This document shows positions 44,023 through 52,584 of a stretch of DNA of 64,000 bases, in pieces. How positions within the stretch are numbered: the stretch's first letter is position 1; each line of letters opens with the position of its first letter. The notes below the pieces were generated by a model that did no database searches, was not told the DNA's origin, and worked only from the letters and a program-made list of their open reading frames with translations. A program made the position numbers and the translations under genes. The DNA comes from a virus, in the IMG/VR virus record IMGVR_UViG_3300005965_000004, positions 1 to 64,000 of that record; one strand, written 5' to 3'.

Positions 44023-45114
44023 TTATTTCTTTCCTTTTTTAGATTTATTCTCTTCTTTGTCCATTATACTTAGAGCTTCATCCTTTGTAGCAATATCTAT
44101 TGGTGTTTTGTAAGTATATTTCTTTTCTAACCAATTCTTGAACTCAGTATCCTTGAAAACTGGTAACCAAAAATCTGAATTGTATATCTCACTTTCTCTG
44201 TGCTTTTTATCATTCTCTACACAAGTTCTGGTGTAATATCCAACAGTTGGTTTTTCTACAACTCCAGCTTCTAAAGCATCCGGTAATATTCCATAGAATA
44301 TATCAAGACCACCTTCAACTTTGATTCTGAATTGAATTCTGGAATTCATCTTGCTCCATCTTGACTTGTAAGTTTCAGCAGTAACAATATAACCAGTTAT
44401 ATTTTTCTTGGCATCCTTCTCTTTTGCCATACTTCTACCAAGAACAATTGCTTCACTATTGAACTCTATCTTTCTTCCACCAGGAATTTTTAGAGTATCT
44501 CCCATTCCACCAGTATTATCATAAACGTGATTGACTACAAAGAATGTTGCTCTTTGATTTATCATTATATTAGCAAGATTGTTTTTCTTTTTGGGGATTG
44601 TAAAATCTGCAGCATCGTTACCTGATCTCGCGTTATCAACCGTCTTTGATGTTACCAATGAACCCCAACTATCTATAACAAACAAAATATTCTTTCTCTC
44701 GCTCTTTGGAATTTCATCACAAATCGTTACAATAATTCCTTGAACGTCCTCAATACTATTTTCTTGAAGAACAACAAGTTTTTCTGGACTAATATCAATA
44801 CCAATAGATTGTGCGAATGAAAAGTTGAATGCTCTCTCAGTATCAATAATACAAACTTGCATTCCATTCTTTTGAGCATTCTTGACAAGTCCATATGCTA
44901 CGAAAGACTTTCCAAGCATTGAAGGTGCTGAAATCATTGAAATTCTACCAATTGGAATTCCTCCGTCAATCCTCCCACTGTATAGTAGGTTCAAAGATAT
45001 TACATTGGTAGACAGAAAATCTATCTTCTCATCTTCTGTAAAGAGATATGATGATAGCGCTGGACTATCTTTAGTCTCTTTGTCTTTTAGAATAATCTCA
45101 TACAAATTTTTCAT
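44023..45114 (-). CDS. uvsX: RecA-like recombinase (T4 UvsX)
   Basis: Walker A ISMISAPSMLGKSFVAYGLV, the Walker B strand ILFVIDSWGSLVTSKTVDN, then MINQRATFFVVNHVYDNTG and IPGGRKIEFNSEAIVLGRSM match UvsX. The C-terminus is lysine-rich. 363 residues. Promoter at 45133. Confidence 0.95.
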   Translation of the reverse strand: MKNLYEIILKDKETKDSPALSSYLFTEDEKIDFLSTNVISLNLLYSGRIDGGIPIGRISMISAPSMLGKSFVAYGLVKNAQKNGMQVCIIDTERAFNFSFAQSIGIDISPEKLVVLQENSIEDVQGIIVTICDEIPKSERKNILFVIDSWGSLVTSKTVDNARSGNDAADFTIPKKKNNLANIMINQRATFFVVNHVYDNTGGMGDTLKIPGGRKIEFNSEAIVLGRSMAKEKDAKKNITGYIVTAETYKSRWSKMNSRIQFRIKVEGGLDIFYGILPDALEAGVVEKPTVGYYTRTCVENDKKHRESEIYNSDFWLPVFKDTEFKNWLEKKYTYKTPIDIATKDEALSIMDKEENKSKKGKK

Positions 45115-45132
45115 AAATCCTCCTTTTATATG

Positions 45133-45161
45133 ATTATATCATATTATTTCTGTTTTGTCAA
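45133..45161 (-). promoter_or_regulatory. sigma70-like promoter of uvsX
   Basis: TTGACA (45161-45156), 17-bp spacer ending ATGA, perfect TATAAT (45138-45133). Confidence 0.8.
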
Positions 45162-45163
45162 TA

Positions 45164-46561
45164 TCAAAACTCAATGAAGTCAGATAAACTGTTCTCTTCT
45201 ATTTCTATCTCACCCCACCCGAGAACATTGAAGAATCTCTGTATTGCGTTTTGAAAAACCTTCTTCCATTGCTCCTCTGTGTCAATATAAAACAAATCAT
45301 CAAACTCCTTTGGCCACTCATTCACAAAGCCAATTACATTCTGATGAATTTCGTTCTTATGAGGAGCAACATAAATGTACTTCATTTTAGTTCCATTATT
45401 GACAGGCATCAATGGAAGATCATTCTTAGCAACAACGAAATTATAATTCATAGCAGCTCTGACATGAATCGGTAAATGTTTTGGATAACTTATCTCGTTG
45501 TTCTCAATATACTTTTCAACTGGTTCAGCATATTTTGTGTAATCTTTTATACCAGTTGGGTTGGCAATATCAGAAGGACCAGCTTCAAGAAATTCATTAT
45601 GAATCTTTCTAAGCTTTGTCAATACGGCTTCCTTGTCCTTTCCACGCACATTGAATATTTTTCTTATAACACCCATAATCCTTTCACGACTAAATTGAGG
45701 AGTGTCAGTTCTAACAACCTCAATTCCAGTGATTGATATTTTTGGTTCATCAATGTAAAGCTTATCTTCATTGGCAATAACTTCATCAGCATATTTCTTC
45801 TTAGCAAGTATGAACTTCTGTGTTATAATCTTTTCTCTCTTGAAGTCAATCAACTGAGGAACTCCATAGTTATTGGCATAGATTTTTAGAATCTTGTCAA
45901 AGAATGGTTTGAAAAATCTTTCATCAAGATCGTCAACCCAATCATAAAATTCCTGATTATTCTTGAATTCCAGACCCATGTTTCTAACAATTTCCTGAAG
46001 ACAAACATAGCTGGAGTCAGTATCTATAAGTATCACAACATCTTTTTCCAAAGGTTTCCAATCACATTTTGCGTATGGATAGAGCTTAGGACCAATTTCG
46101 TGCCACTTTTGCTTCATGTAGTTGTTGAGAGTATTTGATAAATATCTAATCAAGTCCTGTCCGCTCAATGTAACAGCGATAGCATTGTTCACATTGAAAA
46201 AGTTGAAGAAAGGATTTCCAAGAACTCCATACACTGAGTTGATAAGAATCTTTCTGATTAGCTGTTGAGAGTCATAATATTCCGATGTCTCACCTTCTGA
46301 TTTGACAGCATCAATAAGCTCTTGTGGATAACCTTCAAGACTTCTACCTTTTGCGATAGCATCAGCAATGAATCCCTTCTTCTTCAAAGTCTTTCTTTCG
46401 TTGTAAATATCGCTTACAATCTCTGCCATGACTCCCCTTTTATCTTTACGATAATAGATTCCACCACACTCAAAATCACCGTTAACTGTTTCCCATGATT
46501 TCCATTTGGAAAGAGGACATTTGTAATTTTTACTTAATTTGAAATTTTTTCCTTCAACCAT
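45164..46561 (-). CDS. 43: DNA polymerase gp43, C-terminal part (fingers, palm C, thumb)
   Basis: KILINSVYGVLGNPFFNFFN is polymerase motif B and VVILIDTDSSYVCLQ motif C. The C-terminus ends SLSDFIEF, like the clamp-binding end of gp43. The N-terminal NFKLSKNYKCPLSKWKSW continues the chain interrupted after motif A in the piece at 47485. The first codons overlap the end of the homing gene. How the pieces combine (separate subunits or trans-splicing) is not clear. Confidence 0.85.
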   Translation of the reverse strand: MVEGKNFKLSKNYKCPLSKWKSWETVNGDFECGGIYYRKDKRGVMAEIVSDIYNERKTLKKKGFIADAIAKGRSLEGYPQELIDAVKSEGETSEYYDSQQLIRKILINSVYGVLGNPFFNFFNVNNAIAVTLSGQDLIRYLSNTLNNYMKQKWHEIGPKLYPYAKCDWKPLEKDVVILIDTDSSYVCLQEIVRNMGLEFKNNQEFYDWVDDLDERFFKPFFDKILKIYANNYGVPQLIDFKREKIITQKFILAKKKYADEVIANEDKLYIDEPKISITGIEVVRTDTPQFSRERIMGVIRKIFNVRGKDKEAVLTKLRKIHNEFLEAGPSDIANPTGIKDYTKYAEPVEKYIENNEISYPKHLPIHVRAAMNYNFVVAKNDLPLMPVNNGTKMKYIYVAPHKNEIHQNVIGFVNEWPKEFDDLFYIDTEEQWKKVFQNAIQRFFNVLGWGEIEIEENSLSDFIEF

Positions 46562-47451
46562 TTATTAAGCTCCATCTTTATGTTTTGTTTATAAGATATT
46601 CTTATTAGTTCAATATTATTATCTTGACAAAATACATTCTTTATTTTATCACATTCCTGTTGTCTACAAAATTTTTTGTAGCTACCAAAACAAGGAACAT
46701 GATAAAAATGTTGTATACCATCATATTCAATACATGTATTATACTCTGGAATATAAAAGTCAAAAGATAATTTTCTTTTGTTACTACAACCGTCAAAATT
46801 GTATTGACTAATAAACTCTATTTTATTATCTTTGAGAAATTTTTCAATTACAATTTCACCTTTGGATAATTTACAGATAGGACAACCATTTTTATGATGA
46901 ATGTGTGAATTATAACTTTGCCAGAATTCACCATGTTTAGGACAAATGATACAAACTTTTTTTAAACTACTTACATATTCAACTTTTGAGTAATCATACT
47001 TGTTACCGTGAACTTTTTTAGCTTTATCTATAAATATTTCATTATTAAAAGAATGTTTTGAAATATGATTATCAACCATACAAATAGGACATCCATGTCC
47101 TCTTAAATGGTTTTGTGGCTCTTGTAAAAATATACCGTGATTTTTACAAATTATAGCAACTTTGGTATGGTTGTTGACATAATCAACTTGACTATAATCA
47201 TACTTTTCTCCATGAACTTTTTTAGCTTTTTTTATGAATACATTATGATTCATAGTTCTATTGTCAATAGCACATAAAGGGCAACCATATTTTCTAATAT
47301 GATTAGACGGCAATTGTTCAAAAATTCCATGTTTTTCGCATTTGATTTTTACCAAAGTCCTACTATTAACGTAATCAACTTGACTATAATCATACTTTTC
47401 TCCATGAACTTTTTTAGCTTTCTCTACAAATATTTTCTTATTCCACTTCAC
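46534..47451 (-). CDS. homing endonuclease with DUF723 repeats and Vsr-like nuclease domain
   Basis: Three zinc-repeat units each have K-V-H-G-x-K-Y-D-Y...I-x-C-x-x-H-G and G-C-P-x-C (for example KKVHGEKYDYSQVDYVNSRT). The C-terminal 110 residues (KLSFDFYIPEYNTCIEYDGI, QHFYH, then LIRISYKQNI) resemble the Vsr/EDxHD type found in split-gene homing endonucleases. GTG 47451 follows AGGAG. A late box lies at 47496. It interrupts gene 43 after polymerase motif A. Confidence 0.75.
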   Translation of the reverse strand: MKWNKKIFVEKAKKVHGEKYDYSQVDYVNSRTLVKIKCEKHGIFEQLPSNHIRKYGCPLCAIDNRTMNHNVFIKKAKKVHGEKYDYSQVDYVNNHTKVAIICKNHGIFLQEPQNHLRGHGCPICMVDNHISKHSFNNEIFIDKAKKVHGNKYDYSKVEYVSSLKKVCIICPKHGEFWQSYNSHIHHKNGCPICKLSKGEIVIEKFLKDNKIEFISQYNFDGCSNKRKLSFDFYIPEYNTCIEYDGIQHFYHVPCFGSYKKFCRQQECDKIKNVFCQDNNIELIRISYKQNIKMELNKWLKEKISN

Positions 47452-47484
47452 AAGATTCTCCTAATGATGTTATAACAATGTATT

Positions 47485-48609
47485 CTATTTAGAAGTATTT
47501 ATATAAATAACATCATTTTCTTGTAAATCTTTGACAAATTTTTTAATATATCCTTTAGAACTTTCAACCAAAATTTCATCATTACCATCAAAAAAATAAT
47601 CTTTGTCTTTATAAGTTAATGTGTATTCTTTATCACAAATTGTTTCCGGGCTTATATTGTAAGTCATAATTTCGTGAGGATACATAGAAGCAACATCAAA
47701 AGAAACAACATACTCATAGAATCCTGGTTTTGCCATAACATACGCCCCAGGAAACTTTTTGTTCTTCTCCGTGTTTATTCTATCTGGGAAAACGATATTC
47801 CTTTCATGAAGATATCTCAGCATGTATCCAGTCACAAGAGTTATAGAAGAGAATATTCTTTCAAATGGTATCAATGCCTGATAACAGAACTGGATTGTGA
47901 GCTTGATATGCTTTTTCTTATCCTCTATCTTCTTACAAAGTAGAACGTCTTGTATGTTATACTCCACAAATTCATTCCACTGCTTCCAAGCAGTATTGAC
48001 AGTTCCCTCCAAGTCCTTCTTACCTTCATTGACTTCCAACTTTCCTATAAACTGAAGAGAATATCTTTCTCTTTTGGTATAAACAAAGTTCTTGTATAAT
48101 TCCAATCCATCAAGAATAGAAATACCAGGTATGATAAAACCACCACCTTCTATATGATAGCCACCAGTTTTTCTCTGAACGTAATCAAGATTTATTGGAG
48201 ACAGTAGAGTTTCTATTTTAAGATTTCTACACCTGTTGACAATGTATGGAACGTCGAATCCCATAACATTCCAACCAGTTAGAATATCAACACTCTTCTT
48301 TCTGAAGTGTTTTATAAATCTCTCTAACATCGTCTTTTCATCTGGACAATAGTGATAGTTTTTTACCAGAGGACTATCGCCAGTATAAGGTCTTGTACCA
48401 AATGTATAAACCTCATCTTCCTTAGAATAGTGTATAGATATTAGATTGATTGGGAATTTGGCATCTTCTGGTTTGGGGAACTCTGAATTTGAGTAATAAC
48501 AACTATCTTTGAAATTACACCATTTTTGTTTCTTCTCATCCCAAACTTCATAATCATTTTTATCATTTTTGGTTTCAAATTCACTTATTGTAATAAACTC
48601 TTCATTCAT
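47485..48609 (-). CDS. 43: DNA polymerase gp43, middle part (exonuclease to motif A)
   Basis: FPKPEDAKFPINLISIHYS continues the exonuclease domain; VDILTGWNVMGFDVPYIVNR is Exo II and FVEYNIQDVLLCKKIED Exo III; VVSFDVASMYPHEIMTYNIS is polymerase motif A. After NISPETIC the protein leaves the family with a 45-residue tail (YFFDGNDEILVESSKGYIKK...) and stops. The tail looks like the start of a Hint/intein domain without its second half. The first 45 residues before FPKPED are also foreign. Confidence 0.85.
   Translation of the reverse strand: MNEEFITISEFETKNDKNDYEVWDEKKQKWCNFKDSCYYSNSEFPKPEDAKFPINLISIHYSKEDEVYTFGTRPYTGDSPLVKNYHYCPDEKTMLERFIKHFRKKSVDILTGWNVMGFDVPYIVNRCRNLKIETLLSPINLDYVQRKTGGYHIEGGGFIIPGISILDGLELYKNFVYTKRERYSLQFIGKLEVNEGKKDLEGTVNTAWKQWNEFVEYNIQDVLLCKKIEDKKKHIKLTIQFCYQALIPFERIFSSITLVTGYMLRYLHERNIVFPDRINTEKNKKFPGAYVMAKPGFYEYVVSFDVASMYPHEIMTYNISPETICDKEYTLTYKDKDYFFDGNDEILVESSKGYIKKFVKDLQENDVIYINTSK
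47496..47503 (-). promoter_or_regulatory. T4-type late promoter box TATAAATA
   Basis: Exact box at the end of the gp43 middle part and about 45 bases upstream of the homing endonuclease start; T4 homing genes are often under late control. Confidence 0.5.
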
Positions 48610-48614
48610 ATAAT

Positions 48615-48793
48615 TTATTTTCCTTTTAAATATTTTTCTCTTAGGTTTTTCATTCTTTTGTACATTTTAGGATTTTTATTTTGTAAAAAATTTTCAAATT
48701 CTAAATCAGTCATTTTAGCATATTTTTCACCCATTATTTTTTGTTGATTAGTTTTTGTCCTTTTTTTTATTTTTAGATATAGATTTTCCTCAT
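48615..48793 (-). pseudogene. mobile element remnant between gp43 pieces
   Basis: Shifting one base in the A8 run at about 48797 lets the first gp43 piece continue KKIDEENLYLKIKKRTKTNQ, then KMTDLEFENFLQNKNPKMYK and stop at 48615. This tract is not polymerase and looks like the tail of a homing-type protein. Confidence 0.5.
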
Positions 48794-49204
48794 CTATCTT
48801 TTTTTTCTTATTTTAATTTTATGATTTTGATCAAATCCAGTATATCCAGCTTCAACCTCGATGTCTATCGTAGCTATTTGAAAGTTATTCAAATCAGCTT
48901 TTAATTTTTTTCCTTTATATCTTTTCTGTAGGAATTTAACGTCTTCGGGTATGTCTGTTTCACAAGTCTTCGTACAAGATGCCACTTGCTTCATTGACTG
49001 TCGTGAATCACTTGACTGCGGCATTACTCTATTGCCGTAAATATCTCTGAATTCTTCTTGTTGGTTTGATTCTCCCAAAGTATCATTGTATGGAACATAA
49101 TACTCGAACATTGGATGGAAGTCGTGCTTTTTTCTTTTTCCGTTTTCATATTCATTACAATATAATCTGTTTTTGTATGAGTCGTAATATATACGAGTAA
49201 ACAT
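48794..49204 (-). CDS. 43: DNA polymerase gp43, N-terminal part
   Basis: FTRIYYDSYKNRLYCNEYEN and KHDFHPMFEYYVPYND match the gp43 N-terminal domain, and FQIATIDIEVEAGYTGF is Exo motif I. The protein then leaves the family (NHKIKIRKKR) and stops at an A8 run. AGGAGG precedes ATG 49204. Confidence 0.85.
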   Translation of the reverse strand: MFTRIYYDSYKNRLYCNEYENGKRKKHDFHPMFEYYVPYNDTLGESNQQEEFRDIYGNRVMPQSSDSRQSMKQVASCTKTCETDIPEDVKFLQKRYKGKKLKADLNNFQIATIDIEVEAGYTGFDQNHKIKIRKKR

Positions 49205-49369
49205 TCATCCTCCTAAGACTTTTGAAATTCTTCTCTGTAAACCATCATTTCCGATATTGATTCCAAATATAACAACATGATAACATATTTTCGAAAAGAT
49301 GTAAAGAGCAAATTTACAAAAGCAAGCCCACAAAATCATAAACAAACAAAAAAACAAAATATTTTCCAT
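49205..49369 (-). CDS. small membrane protein, 54 aa
   Basis: MENILFFCLFMILWACFCKF is a membrane span. AAGGGG precedes ATG 49369. It overlaps the promoter of gene 43 (49277-49305), so support is moderate. Confidence 0.5.
   Translation of the reverse strand: MENILFFCLFMILWACFCKFALYIFSKICYHVVIFGINIGNDGLQRRISKVLGG
49277..49305 (-). promoter_or_regulatory. sigma70-like promoter of gene 43
   Basis: TTTACA (49305-49300), 17-bp spacer ending ATGT, TATCAT (49282-49277). Confidence 0.6.
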
Positions 49370-49370
49370 A

Positions 49371-49631
49371 TTAGGCCCCTTCTATATCTCCGTTTTGTTC
49401 GATTGCTTCGTCCTCTCTCTTGTCGAGATATCTTCTTCTAAACTCATCAGCACAATGTTGAGCAGCATAAACACAGTCATGAAGATTTGAATATCTATAT
49501 TCCTTATCAGACATGTACTTGTTCATCAGACTGAAAATACAATACTCCAATTCACCTTTGGTTTCAATTTCATCAATCTCCCAGAGAGCACCATCATACT
49601 TATCTCTATCTTCCTTCTTTATGTAAGGCAT
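49371..49631 (-). CDS. conserved phage protein of PYIKxEDR type, 86 aa
   Basis: MPYIKKEDRDKYDGALWEID, then TKGELEYCIFSLMNKYM and CADEFRRRYLDKREDEAIEQ, NGDIEG is the arrangement of a widely distributed phage protein of unknown function. AGGAGG precedes the second of two ATG codons. Confidence 0.7.
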   Translation of the reverse strand: MPYIKKEDRDKYDGALWEIDEIETKGELEYCIFSLMNKYMSDKEYRYSNLHDCVYAAQHCADEFRRRYLDKREDEAIEQNGDIEGA

Positions 49632-49683
49632 CATCTACCTCCTTGGCTTCAATTGTCAATTTCTTTTCATTATAAACTCATAT

Positions 49684-50163
49684 TCAATATATAGCCGAAT
49701 GCCACGATTTGTAAAATTCGTTAATGATTTTCTTTTCTATCAGTTCTTCAACACTCTTAACATACCACGAAACTGTGTTTGTTACAAATGGATGATTTTC
49801 CCAAACAACATCATCTGTTATCATTATGACTGGTTTTCTCCAATCATATGCCCATGCAAGTTCATAAACTGTTCCAAGCAAAGGCCTATCTTGACCAAAA
49901 GTATCTGTATTGACAATCAACAAGTCTGCTTTTCTAACACAATTATAATCTTTGTGTACAATAGCATTTGGTGGGAAAACACCTTTCAATCCGTTAGATG
50001 AAATTTCATTGAAGTTCTCTCCATTCAAAGGGTCTAACCAGTTAATTGGGTAACGACCAGATGGCCAGTTGTCATATGTTTCTCTAATATTTTTACGCCA
50101 AGCAACACACTTATCAATGACACTGCCTTGAATGTAGCCAGCCAAATAAACTTTCATTGACAT
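49684..50163 (-). CDS. nucleoside 2-deoxyribosyltransferase-like protein
   Basis: KVYLAGYIQGSVIDKCVAWR and ADLLIVNTDTFGQDRPLLGT with VYELAWAYDWRKPVIMITDD match the nucleoside deoxyribosyltransferase-like fold (strand with LAG, D..I-x-N, E-x-x-x-A). Such enzymes transfer or hydrolyse deoxyribose of nucleosides. 159 aa, normal. GGAGG precedes the ATG. Confidence 0.75.
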   Translation of the reverse strand: MSMKVYLAGYIQGSVIDKCVAWRKNIRETYDNWPSGRYPINWLDPLNGENFNEISSNGLKGVFPPNAIVHKDYNCVRKADLLIVNTDTFGQDRPLLGTVYELAWAYDWRKPVIMITDDVVWENHPFVTNTVSWYVKSVEELIEKKIINEFYKSWHSAIY

Positions 50164-50185
50164 ATTAAACCTCCGTTCAATAAAA

Positions 50186-50432
50186 TTAAATTAACCAAAG
50201 ACCTTCTTCATCCCAGTATTTTATCAAGTCTTGAAACTTACTAATAACAACTTCTGGTTTAGAAGGGTCTTCAAATTGAAAAACTAAACAACAACCAGGT
50301 CTACCAGAAGTAAATTTTAGAACTTCTGGACATTGATTTTCTCTTTCGATACGAATACATTGCCAAGTCAAAAAAAGATTGTACGGCATCTGCTTCTGGT
50401 TGACTATTCCAATGCTTAATCTTTACTTTCAT
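50186..50432 (-). pseudogene. small gene with frameshift at a T7 run
   Basis: ATG 50432 overlaps the stop of the DHH gene (ATGA), giving MKVKIKHWNSQPEADAVQSF; past the run of seven T near 50375 the likely continuation is in another frame: LTWQCIRIERENQCPEVLKF, GRPGCCLVFQFEDPSKPEVV, WDEEGLWLI. One base would join them. Unknown function. Confidence 0.5.
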
Positions 50433-51370
50433 TTCCTAGGATATTTTTGTGAAATTTCTTCTTCAAGAACAGAAACCTTATTCTGGAAATCTTTCATGTC
50501 GTCACAGAAAAGCCCTGCCGATTTTTCATGCCCCCCACCAATTCCCTTTTCTTTTAGAATTGTTCCCATATTTAAACCTTCAATCTTATGTCTCACACTG
50601 ACTCTACCATGATAAGGGTTTCTAACAAAAACTATGTCATATCCTTCTTCATTCATAAGCTTGTGACATATCTCATTTATGAACTCTTTTGACTGAACAA
50701 CACAACCATTTATCTTCTCAAACTCGAATATTTCGAGACTATCATAAAGTCTTTTGAATTCAAAATCTCTTTCCTTCAACCACTTTTCTTCTTCATCTGT
50801 AAAGTATGTCCTACCGTCAAAAAAGTTATCTCTGAACTTTTTAGGTCTATACAGATAAAACATTACGTCATTTAATTTCTTACTGTCAGGATATTTGAGT
50901 TCCCACATATCATAATCATTCGTCAATCTAACTATGTCGTCAAGATGACTCAAATCAAGACCATAGTATTTTTCAACGAATTTCTTTGTCAGGTGCGCTG
51001 CGCATTTGTTAGGAACAACATAATGCATTTTGCTGGGGTCATTATAAGACTCTGCTGATTCATGATGGTCAAGTAAAATAATTTTGTCTGACAGATATAA
51101 GTTTTCCTTTCTATTGGGACTTATATCTGCCAGAAATACAAAATCATATTTGTCATAATCCAGTGATTCAAGAACAGAATCTATTCTGTAAAATGATGTA
51201 TCTATTATGGTAATGTTTTCAAAAACATGACTTAAAATTAACGCACATACGGAACCGTCAAGATCGCAATGGACAATATTCAACACTCTACTGCTTTTTG
51301 GAATTTTCTTCAAAACAAACTCCTTGGATGATTTTATTTTTATTCTATCATCTTTTTGGATGTTTGTCAA
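50429..51370 (-). CDS. DHH-family phosphoesterase (NrnA-like)
   Basis: The motifs are in order: NIVHCDLDGSVCALI, FVFLADISPN, IILLDHHESAES, and the C-terminal DHHA1 motif GIGGGHEKSAGLF. Members degrade short oligonucleotides or cyclic dinucleotides. Length (313) is typical of NrnA. Since nanoRNase activity or second-messenger cleavage cannot be told apart by sequence, a role against cyclic-nucleotide defence is possible but speculative. Promoter at 51342. Confidence 0.85.
   Translation of the reverse strand: MTNIQKDDRIKIKSSKEFVLKKIPKSSRVLNIVHCDLDGSVCALILSHVFENITIIDTSFYRIDSVLESLDYDKYDFVFLADISPNRKENLYLSDKIILLDHHESAESYNDPSKMHYVVPNKCAAHLTKKFVEKYYGLDLSHLDDIVRLTNDYDMWELKYPDSKKLNDVMFYLYRPKKFRDNFFDGRTYFTDEEEKWLKERDFEFKRLYDSLEIFEFEKINGCVVQSKEFINEICHKLMNEEGYDIVFVRNPYHGRVSVRHKIEGLNMGTILKEKGIGGGHEKSAGLFCDDMKDFQNKVSVLEEEISQKYPRK
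51342..51370 (-). promoter_or_regulatory. sigma70-like promoter of DHH gene
   Basis: TTGACA (51370-51365), 17-bp spacer ending ATGA, TAGAAT (51347-51342). It lies within the first codons of the frame, so the true start may be an internal ATG downstream. Confidence 0.55.
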
Positions 51371-51371
51371 G

Positions 51372-52583
51372 TCAAAAGAGTTCAGTAATCATTTTAACAT
51401 ATTTTTCACTTTCAAGCCATCTACCTTCTTTGTCAAGAATTTGATATTGTTCTTTAATAACTTTATTGTAATTATCTGTTTCTGTCAAATCCCAAATAAT
51501 TCTATCTAAATCTTCATATGAAATATTATATGGGACATTAACTGGACAATCATCATAAGGTGATGGAAATTTATCATATTTCGTTCCTTTCCAAGTATTT
51601 CCTATAAAACATGCACCTAAAGCATATGATTCAATAGCCTTAATATTGCTTTTACTGTAGTTAAAATAATTTGGTATAAGTGGTCCAATCATAAAATCAG
51701 GTCTATTAGATTTTATAGGAAGATGGTATTGAAAACTATTCACCCAATTTATAACTTTAAAGTTTGGTTTATTTTTAATACATTCAAAGAAAAATGGTAA
51801 GCCGCCCATCTGAACAAAATTAATTTTACCATCAATAACATTTTTAATTATCCATTCAGTCCAAACATTATCCATATCACCTTTTAATTTAGTTTGATTA
51901 TTATAATGTGTAGGGCTTCCACTCCACAAAAATGTTGGTTTTATAATCTTCTGTTTGATAGGTCTTTTCCTATGAGGTCCCCAAAAATACTGTGGAACAG
52001 CGTTGTATATAGTTCTTATCTCTGGTTTAGTAACACCATGTTCTCTTATGTATTGACCAAGAAAGTCAGTTGACACACAGACAATATCCATCTCATTCAT
52101 GATGTCAAGGGATGCTTGTTGTACTTCCTTTGATATTCCCTGCTTTCCGAAATTATAATCAGGAATTGATTCTCCTTCATCAGGACCTTCCCAGATAAAG
52201 TCATCTATATCATAGATCATCTTAAAACCGTATTTCTTCTGGGCATCCTTGTACATTTGTATTGCTTTCATATGACCGGGCGCCATAGTTCTCTGGAAGA
52301 ATATACTTCTACATCTGAGAAGAACATCATGCTGGAACAACATAACCGGAGAAATGATAACATTAAATTTTCCAGTCTTCCCAAAAATAGAGTTCAAATA
52401 TGTCATTGGGAAAATGTTTCTTATATGTCCACATCCGGTTGAGTCAGAAACATATGATATTACAAGGTTCTTTTGAACCTTCATAAGTCTGCCTTCTTGT
52501 GTGGAAATCTCAAAAGATTTATTAGGATTGAGCAGGTGTTGTCTAAAGACTTCAAAATTGCTCGTTGGAAGCTTATTACTCAT
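51372..52583 (-). CDS. glycosyltransferase, GT-B-like
   Basis: ISYVSDSTGCGHIRNIFPMT at the N-terminus, KMIYDIDDFIWEGPDEG, RTIYNAVPQYFWGPHRKRP and KPTFLWSGSPTHYNNQ, then KAIESYALGACFIGNTWKG match the two-domain layout of GT1/GT4-like enzymes. The start ATG 52583 follows AAGGAG. The sugar and acceptor are unknown. It is in the recombination gene cluster, so DNA modification is a possibility. Confidence 0.7.
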   Translation of the reverse strand: MSNKLPTSNFEVFRQHLLNPNKSFEISTQEGRLMKVQKNLVISYVSDSTGCGHIRNIFPMTYLNSIFGKTGKFNVIISPVMLFQHDVLLRCRSIFFQRTMAPGHMKAIQMYKDAQKKYGFKMIYDIDDFIWEGPDEGESIPDYNFGKQGISKEVQQASLDIMNEMDIVCVSTDFLGQYIREHGVTKPEIRTIYNAVPQYFWGPHRKRPIKQKIIKPTFLWSGSPTHYNNQTKLKGDMDNVWTEWIIKNVIDGKINFVQMGGLPFFFECIKNKPNFKVINWVNSFQYHLPIKSNRPDFMIGPLIPNYFNYSKSNIKAIESYALGACFIGNTWKGTKYDKFPSPYDDCPVNVPYNISYEDLDRIIWDLTETDNYNKVIKEQYQILDKEGRWLESEKYVKMITELF

Positions 52584-52584
52584 T

